Below are positions 37,524 through 46,926 of a DNA stretch of 64,000 nucleotides, piece by piece; position 1 is the stretch's first letter; the number at the start of each line of letters is the position of its first letter. The DNA is from Colwellia sp. MB3u-45 (GTDB lineage: Bacteria; Pseudomonadota; Gammaproteobacteria; Enterobacterales; Alteromonadaceae), in NCBI RefSeq assembly GCF_014077005.1, contig NZ_JACGVC010000049.1, forward strand, positions 248,001 to 312,000. Direction: 5' to 3'. The translations under genes and the position numbers were made by a program. The notes under the pieces were generated by a model. That model was not told where the DNA came from. It searched no databases and saw nothing but the letters and a program-made list of their open reading frames with translations.

Positions 37524-37666
37524 GCAGATACTCCATGAGTTTGAGATTGAATGGTTAAACATTCGAGTCTATCGCAAGATGTATATTTAGATAACAATAT
37601 ATATTTAAATAACAATGTGCCAACACTAGTGCGATTAAGGCTGGTAAGATGGGATATTAACATAAA

Positions 37667-37744
37667 AATTCTTCCTAAACGCCTGCATTGCTAAAGGTAC
37701 TTCATTAAATATAGCAAATATAACAGGCAAATAACTAACAGGAA
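37667..37744 (-). terminator. Possible riboswitch-controlled terminator in the lysC leader
   Basis: On the minus strand CTTCCT pairs with AGGAAG and, inside, GCCTG pairs with CAGGC, followed by AATTTTTATG. It lies between the lysine aptamer and the lysC start. A classic GC-rich terminator it is not, so its role in the switch is tentative. Confidence 0.4.
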
Positions 37745-37804
37745 GAGCATGACTGAGCGTAGAGCGAATTAGGTTAAAAACCTGTTATTCAGGCGGTACT
37801 ATTC

Positions 37805-37993
37805 AGCCAGAAGCTCTCCACCCTATGCTAAAAAAACTTGTGTTTTTCTAGCGGTGACAGCCCTAAGGATTCAGCCCTAGCGACCGAATATGATATGCCC
37901 CCATATCAATATTCTCGGCAATTGTCCCCCTCAATAACAGTCAAAGGAATGGGTCCTCATGTTACCTACCTAGCAATTGCGCCTCTTCTGGTG
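37805..37993 (-). promoter_or_regulatory. Lysine riboswitch (L box) upstream of lysC
   Basis: On the minus strand the aptamer opens with CCAGAAGAGGCGC and closes with GGTGGAGAGCTTCTGG; CCAGAAG and CTTCTGG form helix P1. Internal parts match the E. coli lysC element as I know it: 'GAGGGGG...ATTGCCGAG', 'GGGCTGAATCC' and 'GGGCTGTCACC'. It lies about 280 bases upstream of the lysC ATG on the same strand. Lysine binding should lower lysC expression. Confidence 0.94.
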
Positions 37994-38056
37994 CGAAAAT
38001 CTTTCTATTTCTGCACTACTTAATTCATAACACCATCATAGTTGATAGATAAGGGT

Positions 38057-38062
38057 ATTATA
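38057..38062 (-). promoter_or_regulatory. Probable -10 box for the lysC leader
   Basis: TATAAT on the minus strand, about 65 bases upstream of the aptamer. The -35 region is weak (ATTAGA at roughly 17 bases). Transcription from here would give a leader of about 520 bases, including the whole riboswitch. Confidence 0.4.
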
Positions 38063-38272
38063 AAAGTGGAGTAAAAATTCTAATTTTCAGCGCAGTCATT
38101 AGACCCTATCTAAGCGTAAATATCAACAGACTTTTAGACGTCCAAATAAAATAATTTGTCACCATTAGCTACGGCTTTAAATAGCTACTGCTTCAAAGTC
38201 TTATAATTGTTATGCTTAAGTATCTTGAAAACTTATCACCCTATTCGTATAGCCTATTTTGGACTGAGTAAC

Positions 38273-39025
38273 ATGGATCTATTTTTACTAAAAAAAATTA
38301 TCAGCTTAATGATTATGCCACTGAGCATAATTATCTTACTGTTAATTATCGCCATTATTTTTTATCGTTTAAAACCAAAATTGAGTTTTACGGCGTTATT
38401 TACCGCAACCACTTTATTATTTTTGAGTACCTTTCCACCTTTATCCGATAACATCATGGCGGCATTAGAAGATAATTATCCCGCATTTACCCGCAGCAAT
38501 AAGCCGGTTGATTATATTATTATTTTGGGCGGTGTTCACACCAGCGTTAAGGGTTTGCCCGCGACCAGTGAGTTAAAGTCTAGTTCACTAGAAAGGTTAG
38601 TTGAGGCTGTTCGTATCTACCGCCTGCACCCCGAAGCACAAATAATTACCTCAGGTTTTGCCGATGGCGATGTTAGTTCAAACGCAGAAAAAGTTAAGCA
38701 AGCAGCGATATTATTAGGTGTGCCAAAAAATAAAATATTGACTGAAAATTTCCCTCAAGATACCGAAGAAGAAGCGCAACTTATCGCACCACGCGTGTTA
38801 AATAAAAATATCGTACTCGTCACTAGTGCCAATCATTTACCCAGAGCCATGGCCTATTTCCAACGCTACGGCGTCAATCCAATCCCTGCACCGGCAAGCC
38901 CATGGGTTAAAAGCAATGGCCTTACTCCATGGTCTTATTACGTACCTAATGCTAAAAATTTACAACAAACCACTACGGTTTGGTACGAAACCCTCGGGCG
39001 TATAGTGCAATGGTTTAAAGACTAA
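38273..39025 (+). CDS. elyC: ElyC/YdcF-family envelope protein (DUF218)
   Basis: About 250 residues from the ATG at 38273, which gives a normal N-terminus of two close membrane segments (about 10-32 and 37-57). The DUF218 domain follows with 'DYIIILGGVH', 'LERLVEAVRIYRLHPEAQII', 'DTEEEAQLIAP' and 'VLVTSANHLPRAMAYFQRYG'. ElyC is linked to peptidoglycan assembly and envelope integrity in E. coli. It stands as a single gene. I prefer elyC over sanA because of size and the two membrane helices. Confidence 0.85.
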   Translation: MDLFLLKKIISLMIMPLSIIILLLIIAIIFYRLKPKLSFTALFTATTLLFLSTFPPLSDNIMAALEDNYPAFTRSNKPVDYIIILGGVHTSVKGLPATSELKSSSLERLVEAVRIYRLHPEAQIITSGFADGDVSSNAEKVKQAAILLGVPKNKILTENFPQDTEEEAQLIAPRVLNKNIVLVTSANHLPRAMAYFQRYGVNPIPAPASPWVKSNGLTPWSYYVPNAKNLQQTTTVWYETLGRIVQWFKD

Positions 39026-39076
39026 TAGCTGACAAACTAAAAACATCAGTAATTTGTACAACACGACTTAATGACC

Positions 39077-39120
39077 AAAAAGCCTTGTGCAGTAACACAT
39101 TGACATAAGGCTAATTCTTT
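39077..39120 (+). terminator. Likely terminator of elyC
   Basis: AGCCTTGTG pairs with CATAAGGCT (one G-U pair) across a 14-base loop, preceded by an A run and followed by a short T-rich tail. Confidence 0.45.
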
Positions 39121-39201
39121 AAAAAGTACAATTGTGCATGAACAGCAGTCTTGTAGTTGGTGCTATATTTTGCCGCTATATTGGTATTAATAAACTGCCG
39201 C

Positions 39202-39960
39202 TTAGGCCGGGTTATCAATATCAATAAACTTAGCCTCTAATGGCAAATGTTGATTAAAATGTTCGGCTAATGCTTTAGCGCCATAGCGCTCGGTGGCATG
39301 ATGGCCAGCGCAATAAAAATGAATATCCATCTCGCGCGCAACATGAGTGGTTTGCTCAGATACTTCACCACTAATAAACGCGTCTATGCCGTGTTCAGCC
39401 GCTAACTCAATATAGCCTTGCCCACCACCGCTGCACCAAGCCACGGTTTTAATCGCTTTATTTGATGGCGGTGCTATGTGTAAGCAAGTCCGGTTGAGCT
39501 TTTCATTAATGCGTTGCTCAAGTGCTTGTGGGCTAAGTTCACTAGTAAAGTCTCCACGTACAGCAACACTCAAGGCGTTACCCTCTTCCAATGGCGCGAC
39601 ATTATTGATTGAAAATAATTTCGCTAATTGTGCGTTATTACCTAAGCTTGGATGAATATCTAAGGGTAAATGATAGGCAAATAAACTGATGTCATTTGCC
39701 AGTAACGCCTTAATGCGCTTATGTTTCATACCACGGATGACATAACTTTCATTCTTCCAAAAAAAACCATGGTGTACGACTAACGCATCGGCTTTTTCAG
39801 CAATCGCTTGTTCGATTAACGCTTGTGTAGCGGTAACGCCCGTGATGACCTTACTGATCTTATCTCGCCCCTGAATTTGTAGACCATTTGGACAAAAGTC
39901 TTTAATTTGTTCAGGCTTTAATAAGTTGTTTAAATAGCTTTCGAATTCATGAAGTTGCAT
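39202..39960 (-). CDS. Nif3-like dinuclear metal-centre protein (YbgI family)
   Basis: 252 residues, typical size. 'KDFCPNGLQIQG' near the start, the metal ligand 'ALVVHHGFFW', 'LPLDIHPSLGNNAQLA' and C-terminal 'GHHATERYG' are hallmarks of the Nif3/YbgI family. Members form toroidal hexamers with a two-metal site; the physiological reaction is unclear, although some act as GTP cyclohydrolase type 1-like. It lies 53 bases after the methyltransferase gene on the same strand and may be cotranscribed. Confidence 0.92.
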   Translation of the reverse strand: MQLHEFESYLNNLLKPEQIKDFCPNGLQIQGRDKISKVITGVTATQALIEQAIAEKADALVVHHGFFWKNESYVIRGMKHKRIKALLANDISLFAYHLPLDIHPSLGNNAQLAKLFSINNVAPLEEGNALSVAVRGDFTSELSPQALEQRINEKLNRTCLHIAPPSNKAIKTVAWCSGGGQGYIELAAEHGIDAFISGEVSEQTTHVAREMDIHFYCAGHHATERYGAKALAEHFNQHLPLEAKFIDIDNPA

Positions 39961-40013
39961 TAATTAATTCTGACCTTAAATATTGAGTTATTATATTTAG
40001 TACTGCTTTACCA

Positions 40014-40775
40014 TTACTGATTGGTTTTTTTACTGGTTTTTCTTGATGAATTCATCGTTGGCACCTTCACGGGTTCAAAGTGTGGCCTGAGTTGCCATTT
40101 GGGTTTTATCGGCGTTAAAGGTAATACGCGCTTTTTCGCCACAATGACATAAACAGAGCCTAAACTTGGAAAATAACGTGCCGCTATATTATGCCAATAG
40201 TTACAAAAAAGTCCCTGAGTGAGTTGCCCAGATAATGACGAATGCAAAAACCGTTTATCTAGTTGGATCTCAAATCCCATTAAGTGCAGCCAATCTTTCA
40301 CTCGCATAGGTGAAAATAACCTTTCATTCCAAGGCGTTTGCTTACGCCTATAAGGAATAAATTGATTAAGACCCACTAAACTAAAAGGATTAAATCCAGT
40401 GATCACTAAATAGCCATTAGGAATTAATACCCGGTTGGCTTCACGCACCACATGATGAGGGTCTAACGAAAACTCCAAAGCATGGGCCAATACGCAGACA
40501 TCAACACTGTGCTTTTGTAAGGGTAAATCATCAATTTCAGCAATAACATCACTATTTTCCAGCTGGTTTGTTAAGGTTAATTGATGCTTAATCGGGCTAT
40601 CTACACTCGATATTTCACCACTTAAAGCGCCAATTTTTAGCATATGATAGCCAAAAAACTTTGGCCACCAAGGGGCTAACGCTTGATTAATATTGGCAAC
40701 TATCAAGTCACCATTAGGTAAGTTTTGCCAAGATTTTGGATAATCAGGGTGCCTAAACGCGAGTGCTGGCTTCAT
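40014..40775 (-). CDS. Class I SAM-dependent methyltransferase (YafS-like)
   Basis: 253 residues. The methyltransferase fold is recognisable but divergent: the glycine motif is weak, while 'LPLQKHSVDVCVLAHALEF' (post-II acidic region) and 'EANRVLIPNGYLVITGFNPF' (motif III) are clear. The C-terminus is Lys/Ser-rich. Its position divergent from gloB matches yafS in E. coli. The substrate is unknown. Confidence 0.82.
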   Translation of the reverse strand: MKPALAFRHPDYPKSWQNLPNGDLIVANINQALAPWWPKFFGYHMLKIGALSGEISSVDSPIKHQLTLTNQLENSDVIAEIDDLPLQKHSVDVCVLAHALEFSLDPHHVVREANRVLIPNGYLVITGFNPFSLVGLNQFIPYRRKQTPWNERLFSPMRVKDWLHLMGFEIQLDKRFLHSSLSGQLTQGLFCNYWHNIAARYFPSLGSVYVIVAKKRVLPLTPIKPKWQLRPHFEPVKVPTMNSSRKTSKKTNQ

Positions 40776-40835
40776 TATATTAAACTGTCGAAAAAGTAAG
40801 TATAATCATATCTTCAGTATACTCAGGAGCCACAC

Positions 40836-41645
40836 ATGCAGCAAACCCAAAGCAGCACTAATATGAAAGTTTCCATGATAAAGGCCTTTTCAGATAATTA
40901 TATCTGGGCTATTTCGTCGAACTTAGGTCACAACATGGCCTTAGTTGACCCAGGTGACGCCAATGTTTGTATCGAATTTATTGAACAACAAAAACTGCAA
41001 CTGTCGAGTATATTAATCACTCACCATCACGCTGATCACGTGGGTGGTATTAAAAAACTTGTTGATTATTGTAAAAGTAAGCAATGGCCATTAACCATTT
41101 ACGGCCCTGAAAGTGAAAACATTCCACACTGTGATGTCGCGCTTAACGAAAGCGCTAAGGTGGCGTTAACTGATTTAGACCTCGAATTTGATGTCATTGA
41201 TCTGCCAGGTCATACCAGTGGCCATATAGCTTATTTATCACAAGACAATTTATTTTGTGGTGATACTTTGTTTTCAGGTGGCTGTGGACGCCTTTTCGAA
41301 GGCACGCCGAGCCAAATGCTCTGCTCATTAGAAAAGCTAAGCGCTTTACCTGAGCGCACTCAGGTCTATTGTGCTCATGAATATACTCAAGCTAACCTTA
41401 ATTTTGCTCTAAGTGTTGAACCCGATAATACCGAGTTGGTAGATTATTATAATCAAGTAATACAAAAGCGCGAACAAGACATTGCCACTATCCCAACATC
41501 AATCATGCTTGAAAGGAAAATCAATCCATTTCTACGCTGTAACGAGTCTAGCTTGATGACAAGCGCGGCTGAGTTCAGTGGTGAAAAGGTTAATGATAAA
41601 TTACAAACCTTTACCATTATCCGCGCATGGAAAGACAATTTTTAA
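40836..41645 (+). CDS. gloB: Hydroxyacylglutathione hydrolase (glyoxalase II)
   Basis: 269 residues from an ATG with AGGAG 6 bases upstream. The metallo-beta-lactamase motif 'THHHADHVGG' gives the two-metal site, with further ligands in 'LPGHTSGHIAY', 'FCGDTLFSGGCGRLFEGT' and 'CAHEYTQANLNFA'. It hydrolyses S-lactoylglutathione to lactate and glutathione in methylglyoxal detoxification. Divergent from the yafS-like gene. Confidence 0.96.
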   Translation: MQQTQSSTNMKVSMIKAFSDNYIWAISSNLGHNMALVDPGDANVCIEFIEQQKLQLSSILITHHHADHVGGIKKLVDYCKSKQWPLTIYGPESENIPHCDVALNESAKVALTDLDLEFDVIDLPGHTSGHIAYLSQDNLFCGDTLFSGGCGRLFEGTPSQMLCSLEKLSALPERTQVYCAHEYTQANLNFALSVEPDNTELVDYYNQVIQKREQDIATIPTSIMLERKINPFLRCNESSLMTSAAEFSGEKVNDKLQTFTIIRAWKDNF

Positions 41646-41724
41646 GGCGTTTTTATTGCGCAAATCTTGAATAACCGCCCTAAATAAGTGACACTGGCGG
41701 CTAGTAAATTTAAATAGACCTTGC

Positions 41725-43377
41725 ATGAAGAATATAACCCTATCTATCGCAACCGTACTGCTATTGTCCGGTTGCCAATCAGTTTTAAACCAAAATCAAT
41801 CAAATAACCTTGAAACTAATAATGATATTCAAGTACTTATCGATGTTGCCTCTTCGGCAGAGATCAATCAAGCGCTGCTGGTTGATGAAGCTATTGACGT
41901 TATTCATCCCATTGCCGACGGTGATATAGATCTGGGCAATGACTTAAAAGAAAGCTATTTGTCAAATGATGTTTGGCAACGAATTCGCAGCAAGCTTGAA
42001 TTTTCGATACCCGAAGATCCTCGTGTTGTTAGCCAACGAAATTGGTTTATAAAGCACCCTGACTATCTAAACCGCGTAGCTAAACGCGCTGAGCCATTTT
42101 TGTATTACATCGTTGAAGCATTAGAAGCGAACGATATACCCATTGAAATTGCCTTATTACCCATAGTTGAAAGCGCTTTTGACCCTTTTGCTTACTCACA
42201 TGGTCGTGCATCAGGTATGTGGCAATTTATTCCCGGCACAGGCAAACGCTTCGGCATGAAACAAAATTGGTGGTTTGACGGACGACGTGACATAGTTGCC
42301 TCAACCCAAGGTGCTATTAACTATTTAAAATACTTAAACAAGTTTTTTGATGGTGATTGGATGTTAGCGCTTGCCGCTTACAACTCAGGTGAGGGACGAG
42401 TAAGACGTGCGGTTAGAAAAAATAAAAAGAAAAACCTACCTACAGATTTTTGGTCTTTAGATTTACCAAAAGAAACTCGTGCTTATGTGCCTAAATTATT
42501 AGCGTTAGCTGACATTGTAAAACGTAGCGAAGAATTTAAAATTAAACTGCACGTAATTGATAATAGCTCGGTGATCAGTCAAGTCGATATTGGTTCACAG
42601 CTTGATTTAGCCAAAGCAGCGCAATTAGCTGACTTGACATTAACAGAGTTGCAGCGACTCAACCCAGGTTTTAATCGTTGGGCAACCGACCCTGACGGCC
42701 CACATTATTTATTGTTACCCAACCACAAAATAGAAAACTTTAAGCAAGGCCTTGCCAAATTGAGCGCAAAAGAACGTCTAGCTTGGCAACGCTATAAAAT
42801 TAAAAACGGTGACAACCTAGGTGAAATAGCACAAAAATTTAATACTGAAATAGCGTTAATAAAACAAGTTAATAACATTAAAGGCAATCAGATCAGAGCG
42901 GGGAAATTTTTATTAATTCCTGTTGCTACCGCCTCGTTAGACAGTTATTTACTCTCACAAAATCAACGTTTAGCAAAAACACAAAATAAAGTATTGGCCG
43001 GTGAAAAGCGCATTCATATAGTGAAATCTGGTGATACCTTGTGGGATATCAGCCGCGCCTATCGTGTTTCAACCCGCAGTATTGCAAAATGGAATGCTAT
43101 GGCGCCAAGAGACACGATTAAACCTGGACAAAAACTCGTTATCTGGCAAAAAACAGCGGTTAAAACACTGGCTTTAGATGCTATGACACCAAACGAAAAA
43201 GCGATAATGCGCAACATTCATTATCGTGTTCGCAAAGGTGACTCTTTTGCCCGTATCGCCGACAAGTTTAATGTCAAAATAAAAGATATTGAACGTTGGA
43301 ATAGCCTTAATCGTGATAAATACTTACAACCGGGACAGATGTTAAAGCTGTCGGTAGATGTGACGAATAATATTTAA
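41725..43377 (+). CDS. mltD: Membrane-bound lytic murein transglycosylase D with three LysM domains
   Basis: 550 residues. Lipoprotein signal with lipobox LSGC (Cys17). A goose-lysozyme-like catalytic domain (about 110-260) carries the Glu in 'LPIVESAFDPFAYS' and 'ASGMWQFIPGTGKRFGM', 'LALAAYNSGEGRVRRAV'. Three LysM repeats follow ('YKIKNGDNLGEIAQKFN', 'HIVKSGDTLWDISRAYRV', 'YRVRKGDSFARIADKFNV'). It cleaves peptidoglycan glycan strands at the outer-membrane side. The nearest upstream gene is gloB. Confidence 0.96.
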   Translation: MKNITLSIATVLLLSGCQSVLNQNQSNNLETNNDIQVLIDVASSAEINQALLVDEAIDVIHPIADGDIDLGNDLKESYLSNDVWQRIRSKLEFSIPEDPRVVSQRNWFIKHPDYLNRVAKRAEPFLYYIVEALEANDIPIEIALLPIVESAFDPFAYSHGRASGMWQFIPGTGKRFGMKQNWWFDGRRDIVASTQGAINYLKYLNKFFDGDWMLALAAYNSGEGRVRRAVRKNKKKNLPTDFWSLDLPKETRAYVPKLLALADIVKRSEEFKIKLHVIDNSSVISQVDIGSQLDLAKAAQLADLTLTELQRLNPGFNRWATDPDGPHYLLLPNHKIENFKQGLAKLSAKERLAWQRYKIKNGDNLGEIAQKFNTEIALIKQVNNIKGNQIRAGKFLLIPVATASLDSYLLSQNQRLAKTQNKVLAGEKRIHIVKSGDTLWDISRAYRVSTRSIAKWNAMAPRDTIKPGQKLVIWQKTAVKTLALDAMTPNEKAIMRNIHYRVRKGDSFARIADKFNVKIKDIERWNSLNRDKYLQPGQMLKLSVDVTNNI

Positions 43378-43445
43378 CACCTTAATTATTGATAATATTA
43401 TCACCAATAAATTTAGTCGTAGCAGATAGTTGCGAAGGGAAAAAT

Positions 43446-43478
43446 TAAAAAACGCTAACTGAGTTAGCGTTTTTTTTG
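43446..43478 (+). terminator. Intrinsic terminator downstream of mltD
   Basis: AAAAAACGCTAAC pairs with GTTAGCGTTTTTT around a 4-base loop, followed by a T run; a clean rho-independent terminator that may also serve the convergent gene. Confidence 0.88.
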
Positions 43479-43549
43479 TGCTGAAATAAAGCATCAGTGG
43501 TTGGTCATATTAATGCCTTTATAATATTAACGCGTTTATAACTAAACGA

Positions 43550-44740
43550 TTATAAACCGGCGACACCTTGAGTAATAATGTTTTTCGTTTGCTTAACAAT
43601 ATCCATCAATGCTTGTTGATTGAAGGCTTTAATTTTCGGGGTATGGATATGACCTACCGGTAAAGTTGAATAATATTGGTCACGTAATAAGATACTACGA
43701 TAAGATATTTCATTAGAAAGGTAACCACCACCTGAGCCGCTAACCGAAGTTTGCTTAACAATATCTGCCAGTGATTGACCCTTAAATGTACCACCTAATA
43801 AGGTCGATATTGTGCGATTGTCGTTAACCTGATATTGACCAGCACCCTTTAACATTGCCAATATAGGTAAGCTAAATTCAACAAACTCAGGTCCTTGCAA
43901 AGCGGCTGTTTTAAACTTGGGTATTAATGGCTTATTTTTCGTAGCACCTGTCAATATATTAAGGTTATCAGGCGCGTTAGCGCTGCGTCTTAACGCCGGG
44001 TAACGCTCTAAATCAAAATTCTCTCTGCCCATGCTTACGGTTAATACCATATCAACAGATTTACCTTGAATATAAGGCGCTAGTAATTCCTCTATCATAC
44101 CTTGATCAAAATCTGCAAAACGCACAGGAATAATGAGCACTTCAATTTCAGCACTTTGCCCTTCAATGCTAACCACTAAATCGTCCAAAGCGAGTGCAAC
44201 TACCCCTGATGGATTACTTTGATCGATATGTCTATCTAGAAAAAAGGGATCAAAACCAGTAAGCAGTATTTTTTTATCGGCTTTTTTATCAAACTTCACA
44301 TCCAGTTGACCACGAGATAATAACTCCAGTGTCCATAACAACTTGCGTTGTTGATTAGGAAACAAGGTCGTAAATGCTTTGGTAGAGCGTAACGCTTTGC
44401 TCATTTGTAAGCGCGCCCAATATAACGGCCGATCGTCGTAGTCGTTCAATTGGTTAAATGACTTTTTCGCCTCTAACCATAGCCCTTTACCGTGACGAAT
44501 AGTTAATTGTGTTAACACGGTATAGCTAGTTGCTCGGTTTAGTTGACTAGCAAATTTTTCAGCTTGTGCCCTTAATCTTGTCGAAACATCTGGCATTGCT
44601 TTAAGCGCGTTATCAAGACGTAATTCTTCAACCGTTAATGCAGCGTAGTTAATTTCTTGGCTACTAATAGATAAACTTAGGCCAAGCGAGATGGCGACAA
44701 CAAAGATCTTTAGGGTTATTTTATTTACAGTTTTTAACAT
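43550..44740 (-). CDS. Secreted C15 (pyroglutamyl peptidase)-like protein, catalytic Cys replaced by Ser
   Basis: 396 residues with a signal peptide ending near 'SISSQEI'. The N-terminal third is helical and unassigned. The rest resembles pyroglutamyl peptidase I: 'ILLTGFDPFF' matches the family N-terminus, 'MGRENFDLER' holds the expected Glu, and 'VGHIHTP' the expected His. The catalytic Cys motif (AGTFVCN in a known enzyme) aligns with 'GGGYLSNEISYRS', giving Ser. The protein is probably periplasmic, whereas Pcp is cytosolic. It may be a Ser-type variant or a non-catalytic binder. It is convergent with mltD and divergent from asnB. Confidence 0.75.
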   Translation of the reverse strand: MLKTVNKITLKIFVVAISLGLSLSISSQEINYAALTVEELRLDNALKAMPDVSTRLRAQAEKFASQLNRATSYTVLTQLTIRHGKGLWLEAKKSFNQLNDYDDRPLYWARLQMSKALRSTKAFTTLFPNQQRKLLWTLELLSRGQLDVKFDKKADKKILLTGFDPFFLDRHIDQSNPSGVVALALDDLVVSIEGQSAEIEVLIIPVRFADFDQGMIEELLAPYIQGKSVDMVLTVSMGRENFDLERYPALRRSANAPDNLNILTGATKNKPLIPKFKTAALQGPEFVEFSLPILAMLKGAGQYQVNDNRTISTLLGGTFKGQSLADIVKQTSVSGSGGGYLSNEISYRSILLRDQYYSTLPVGHIHTPKIKAFNQQALMDIVKQTKNIITQGVAGL

Positions 44741-45076
44741 TTATTGCTCTTACTTATGATTGAAATTAAAATCAAACGGCTAATTTCTCTATACTTATCA
44801 TTGATATATTAATGTATCTACTTTTTTAACACGAGCGATTAATGTTACACCAAAAACCACTTTTACACCTTATTGTGTCATTAGAGTAAAAATACTATTG
44901 ATTGTTTATCAAATACTGTAAGGTGTCACACAACAGCAATATTGCTGAACGATAAGTTTCTGTAAACACTATCATGTTTACCTAGAGATAATATCGCATA
45001 ATACGCTTGAATAAACTTGTTAGAGCGCATTCACCACACAATTTGTCATTAATAAATATAAAGGGGTAGCACTTCA
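44741..45076. other. Divergent promoter region, no gene seen
   Basis: 336 bases between the C15-like gene and asnB. AT-rich, with no open frame of note. asnB has AAAGGGG about 11 bases before its ATG. No riboswitch or operator could be recognised. Confidence 0.6.
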
Positions 45077-46741
45077 ATGTGTTCGATATTTTGTATATTA
45101 GATATTAAAACAGGTGCAGACGCACTTCGTCCAAAAGCTTTAGAATATTCTCGCTTACTTCGTCATCGTGGTCCAGATTGGTCTGGTATCTACAACAATG
45201 ACCACGCAATTTTAGTGCATGAACGTCTGTCAATTGTTGACACTGAACATGGCGCTCAACCATTATATAACAGTGACAAATCAAAAGTTTTAGCGGTCAA
45301 TGGTGAAATTTATAATCATAAAGCATTAGCCAGCCAACATACGCCTGACTATGATTTTCAAACCGCTTCGGATTGTGAAATTATCATTCCAATGTTTGAA
45401 AAATTTGGCACTGACTTTGTCGATAAGCTCCAAGGTATGTTTGCCTTTTGTCTATATAACGAGCAAGACAATAGTTATCTAATTGCCCGTGATCACATGG
45501 GTATTATTCCACTTTATACCGGTTATGACGCTGAAGGTAACTTCTATGTTGCCTCAGAAATGAAAGCGTTAATGCCCATTTGTAAAACGGTAGCAGAGTT
45601 CCCTCCAGGTCATATTCTAGATAGCAGAGTCGGTAAAGTTGAAAGATATTACCAACGCAACTGGCAAAAATATTCAGCGATAAAAGATAACAACACCAGT
45701 AAAGAAAAAATACGCGAAGCATTAGAAGAATCAGTTAAAAGCCATTTGATGACTGACGTACCTTACGGCGTATTACTTTCTGGCGGTTTAGACTCATCAT
45801 TAATTTCTGCCATTACGCAAAAATTTGCCGCTAGACGTATCGAAGAAAATGATTTGTCTGAAGCATGGTGGCCTAAAGTGCATTCTTTTGCCTGCGGCTT
45901 AGCTGGCTCGCCAGATTTAATTGCCGCTAAAACCGTTGCTGAGAGCATAGGTACAATACACCATAGTATTATATTTACCGAACAAGAAGGTATCGACGCA
46001 CTTAAAGAAGTGATCTATCACTTAGAAACTTATGATGTAACCACGATTCGTGCCTCTACACCTATGTATTTAATGGCGAGAAAAATAAAAGCCATGGGCA
46101 TTAAAATGGTACTTTCTGGTGAAGGTGCTGATGAAATATTTGGTGGTTATTTATATTTCCACAAAGCGCCAAATGCGGAAGAGTTTCATAACGAATTGTT
46201 GCGCAAGCTTGATAAATTACACATGTTTGATTGTCTACGTGCGAATAAATCTATGTCAGCGTGGGGCATTGAAGCACGCGTACCCTTCTTAGATAAAAAC
46301 TTTATGGATGTTGCCATGCGCATTAATCCAGAAGATAAAATGTGCGGTAATGGCAAGATGGAAAAAGCTATTTTACGCTCATCTTTTGAAGGTTACTTGC
46401 CAAAAGAGATCTTATGGCGTCAAAAAGAGCAATTTTCTGATGGCGTGGGTTATTCTTGGATTGATGGTCTAAAGCAGCATGTTGAAGCACAAGTTAGCGA
46501 CCAACAACTAGCGAGCGCAGAATTTAAGTTCCCCGTGAATACACCCGATACTAAAGAAGCTTATTTTTATCGTTGTATTTTCGAAGAAAACTTTCCGCTA
46601 GCATCCGCAGCAGATTGTGTACCTGGCGGAAAATCAGTCGCTTGTAGTACACCAGAAGCGTTAGCTTGGGATGAAAGTTTCGCTAACATGGCCGATCCTT
46701 CAGGACGTGCTGTGCAAAGTGTGCATAATGACAGTTATTAG
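45077..46741 (+). CDS. asnB: Asparagine synthetase B (glutamine-hydrolysing)
   Basis: 554 residues, the same length as the E. coli enzyme. The N-terminal Cys2 nucleophile (MCSIFCIL) marks the glutaminase domain, with 'RHRGPDWSGIY' and 'LAVNGEIYNHKAL'. The synthetase domain has the PP-loop 'LLSGGLDSSLISA' and 'LSGEGADEIFGGYLYFHKAP'. It converts aspartate to asparagine with ATP and glutamine. Followed by a strong terminator. Confidence 0.97.
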   Translation: MCSIFCILDIKTGADALRPKALEYSRLLRHRGPDWSGIYNNDHAILVHERLSIVDTEHGAQPLYNSDKSKVLAVNGEIYNHKALASQHTPDYDFQTASDCEIIIPMFEKFGTDFVDKLQGMFAFCLYNEQDNSYLIARDHMGIIPLYTGYDAEGNFYVASEMKALMPICKTVAEFPPGHILDSRVGKVERYYQRNWQKYSAIKDNNTSKEKIREALEESVKSHLMTDVPYGVLLSGGLDSSLISAITQKFAARRIEENDLSEAWWPKVHSFACGLAGSPDLIAAKTVAESIGTIHHSIIFTEQEGIDALKEVIYHLETYDVTTIRASTPMYLMARKIKAMGIKMVLSGEGADEIFGGYLYFHKAPNAEEFHNELLRKLDKLHMFDCLRANKSMSAWGIEARVPFLDKNFMDVAMRINPEDKMCGNGKMEKAILRSSFEGYLPKEILWRQKEQFSDGVGYSWIDGLKQHVEAQVSDQQLASAEFKFPVNTPDTKEAYFYRCIFEENFPLASAADCVPGGKSVACSTPEALAWDESFANMADPSGRAVQSVHNDSY

Positions 46742-46776
46742 TCTTAGCTAACTGAGAGATTTTAAGCCTAAAATTA

Positions 46777-46804
46777 AAAACCGACTATTAAAGTCGGTTT
46801 TTTT
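46777..46804 (+). terminator. Intrinsic terminator downstream of asnB
   Basis: AAAACCGACT pairs with AGTCGGTTTT around a 5-base loop and runs into seven T. Confidence 0.92.
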
Positions 46805-46926
46805 GTACAATATTTACTAAATATTATACAGTTACTCTCAACTTATACTCTTAACTTAGTATATGGCCAAATAAATCAATTCATTAATCCAATGGGTATT
46901 ACAGCCATTGTTAGTAGGAAGCTATC

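Noticed and set aside
37838-38023. Open frame on the plus strand over the lysC leader
   Set aside because: It overlaps the lysine riboswitch on the opposite strand and has no ribosome binding site; the RNA structure explains the sequence.
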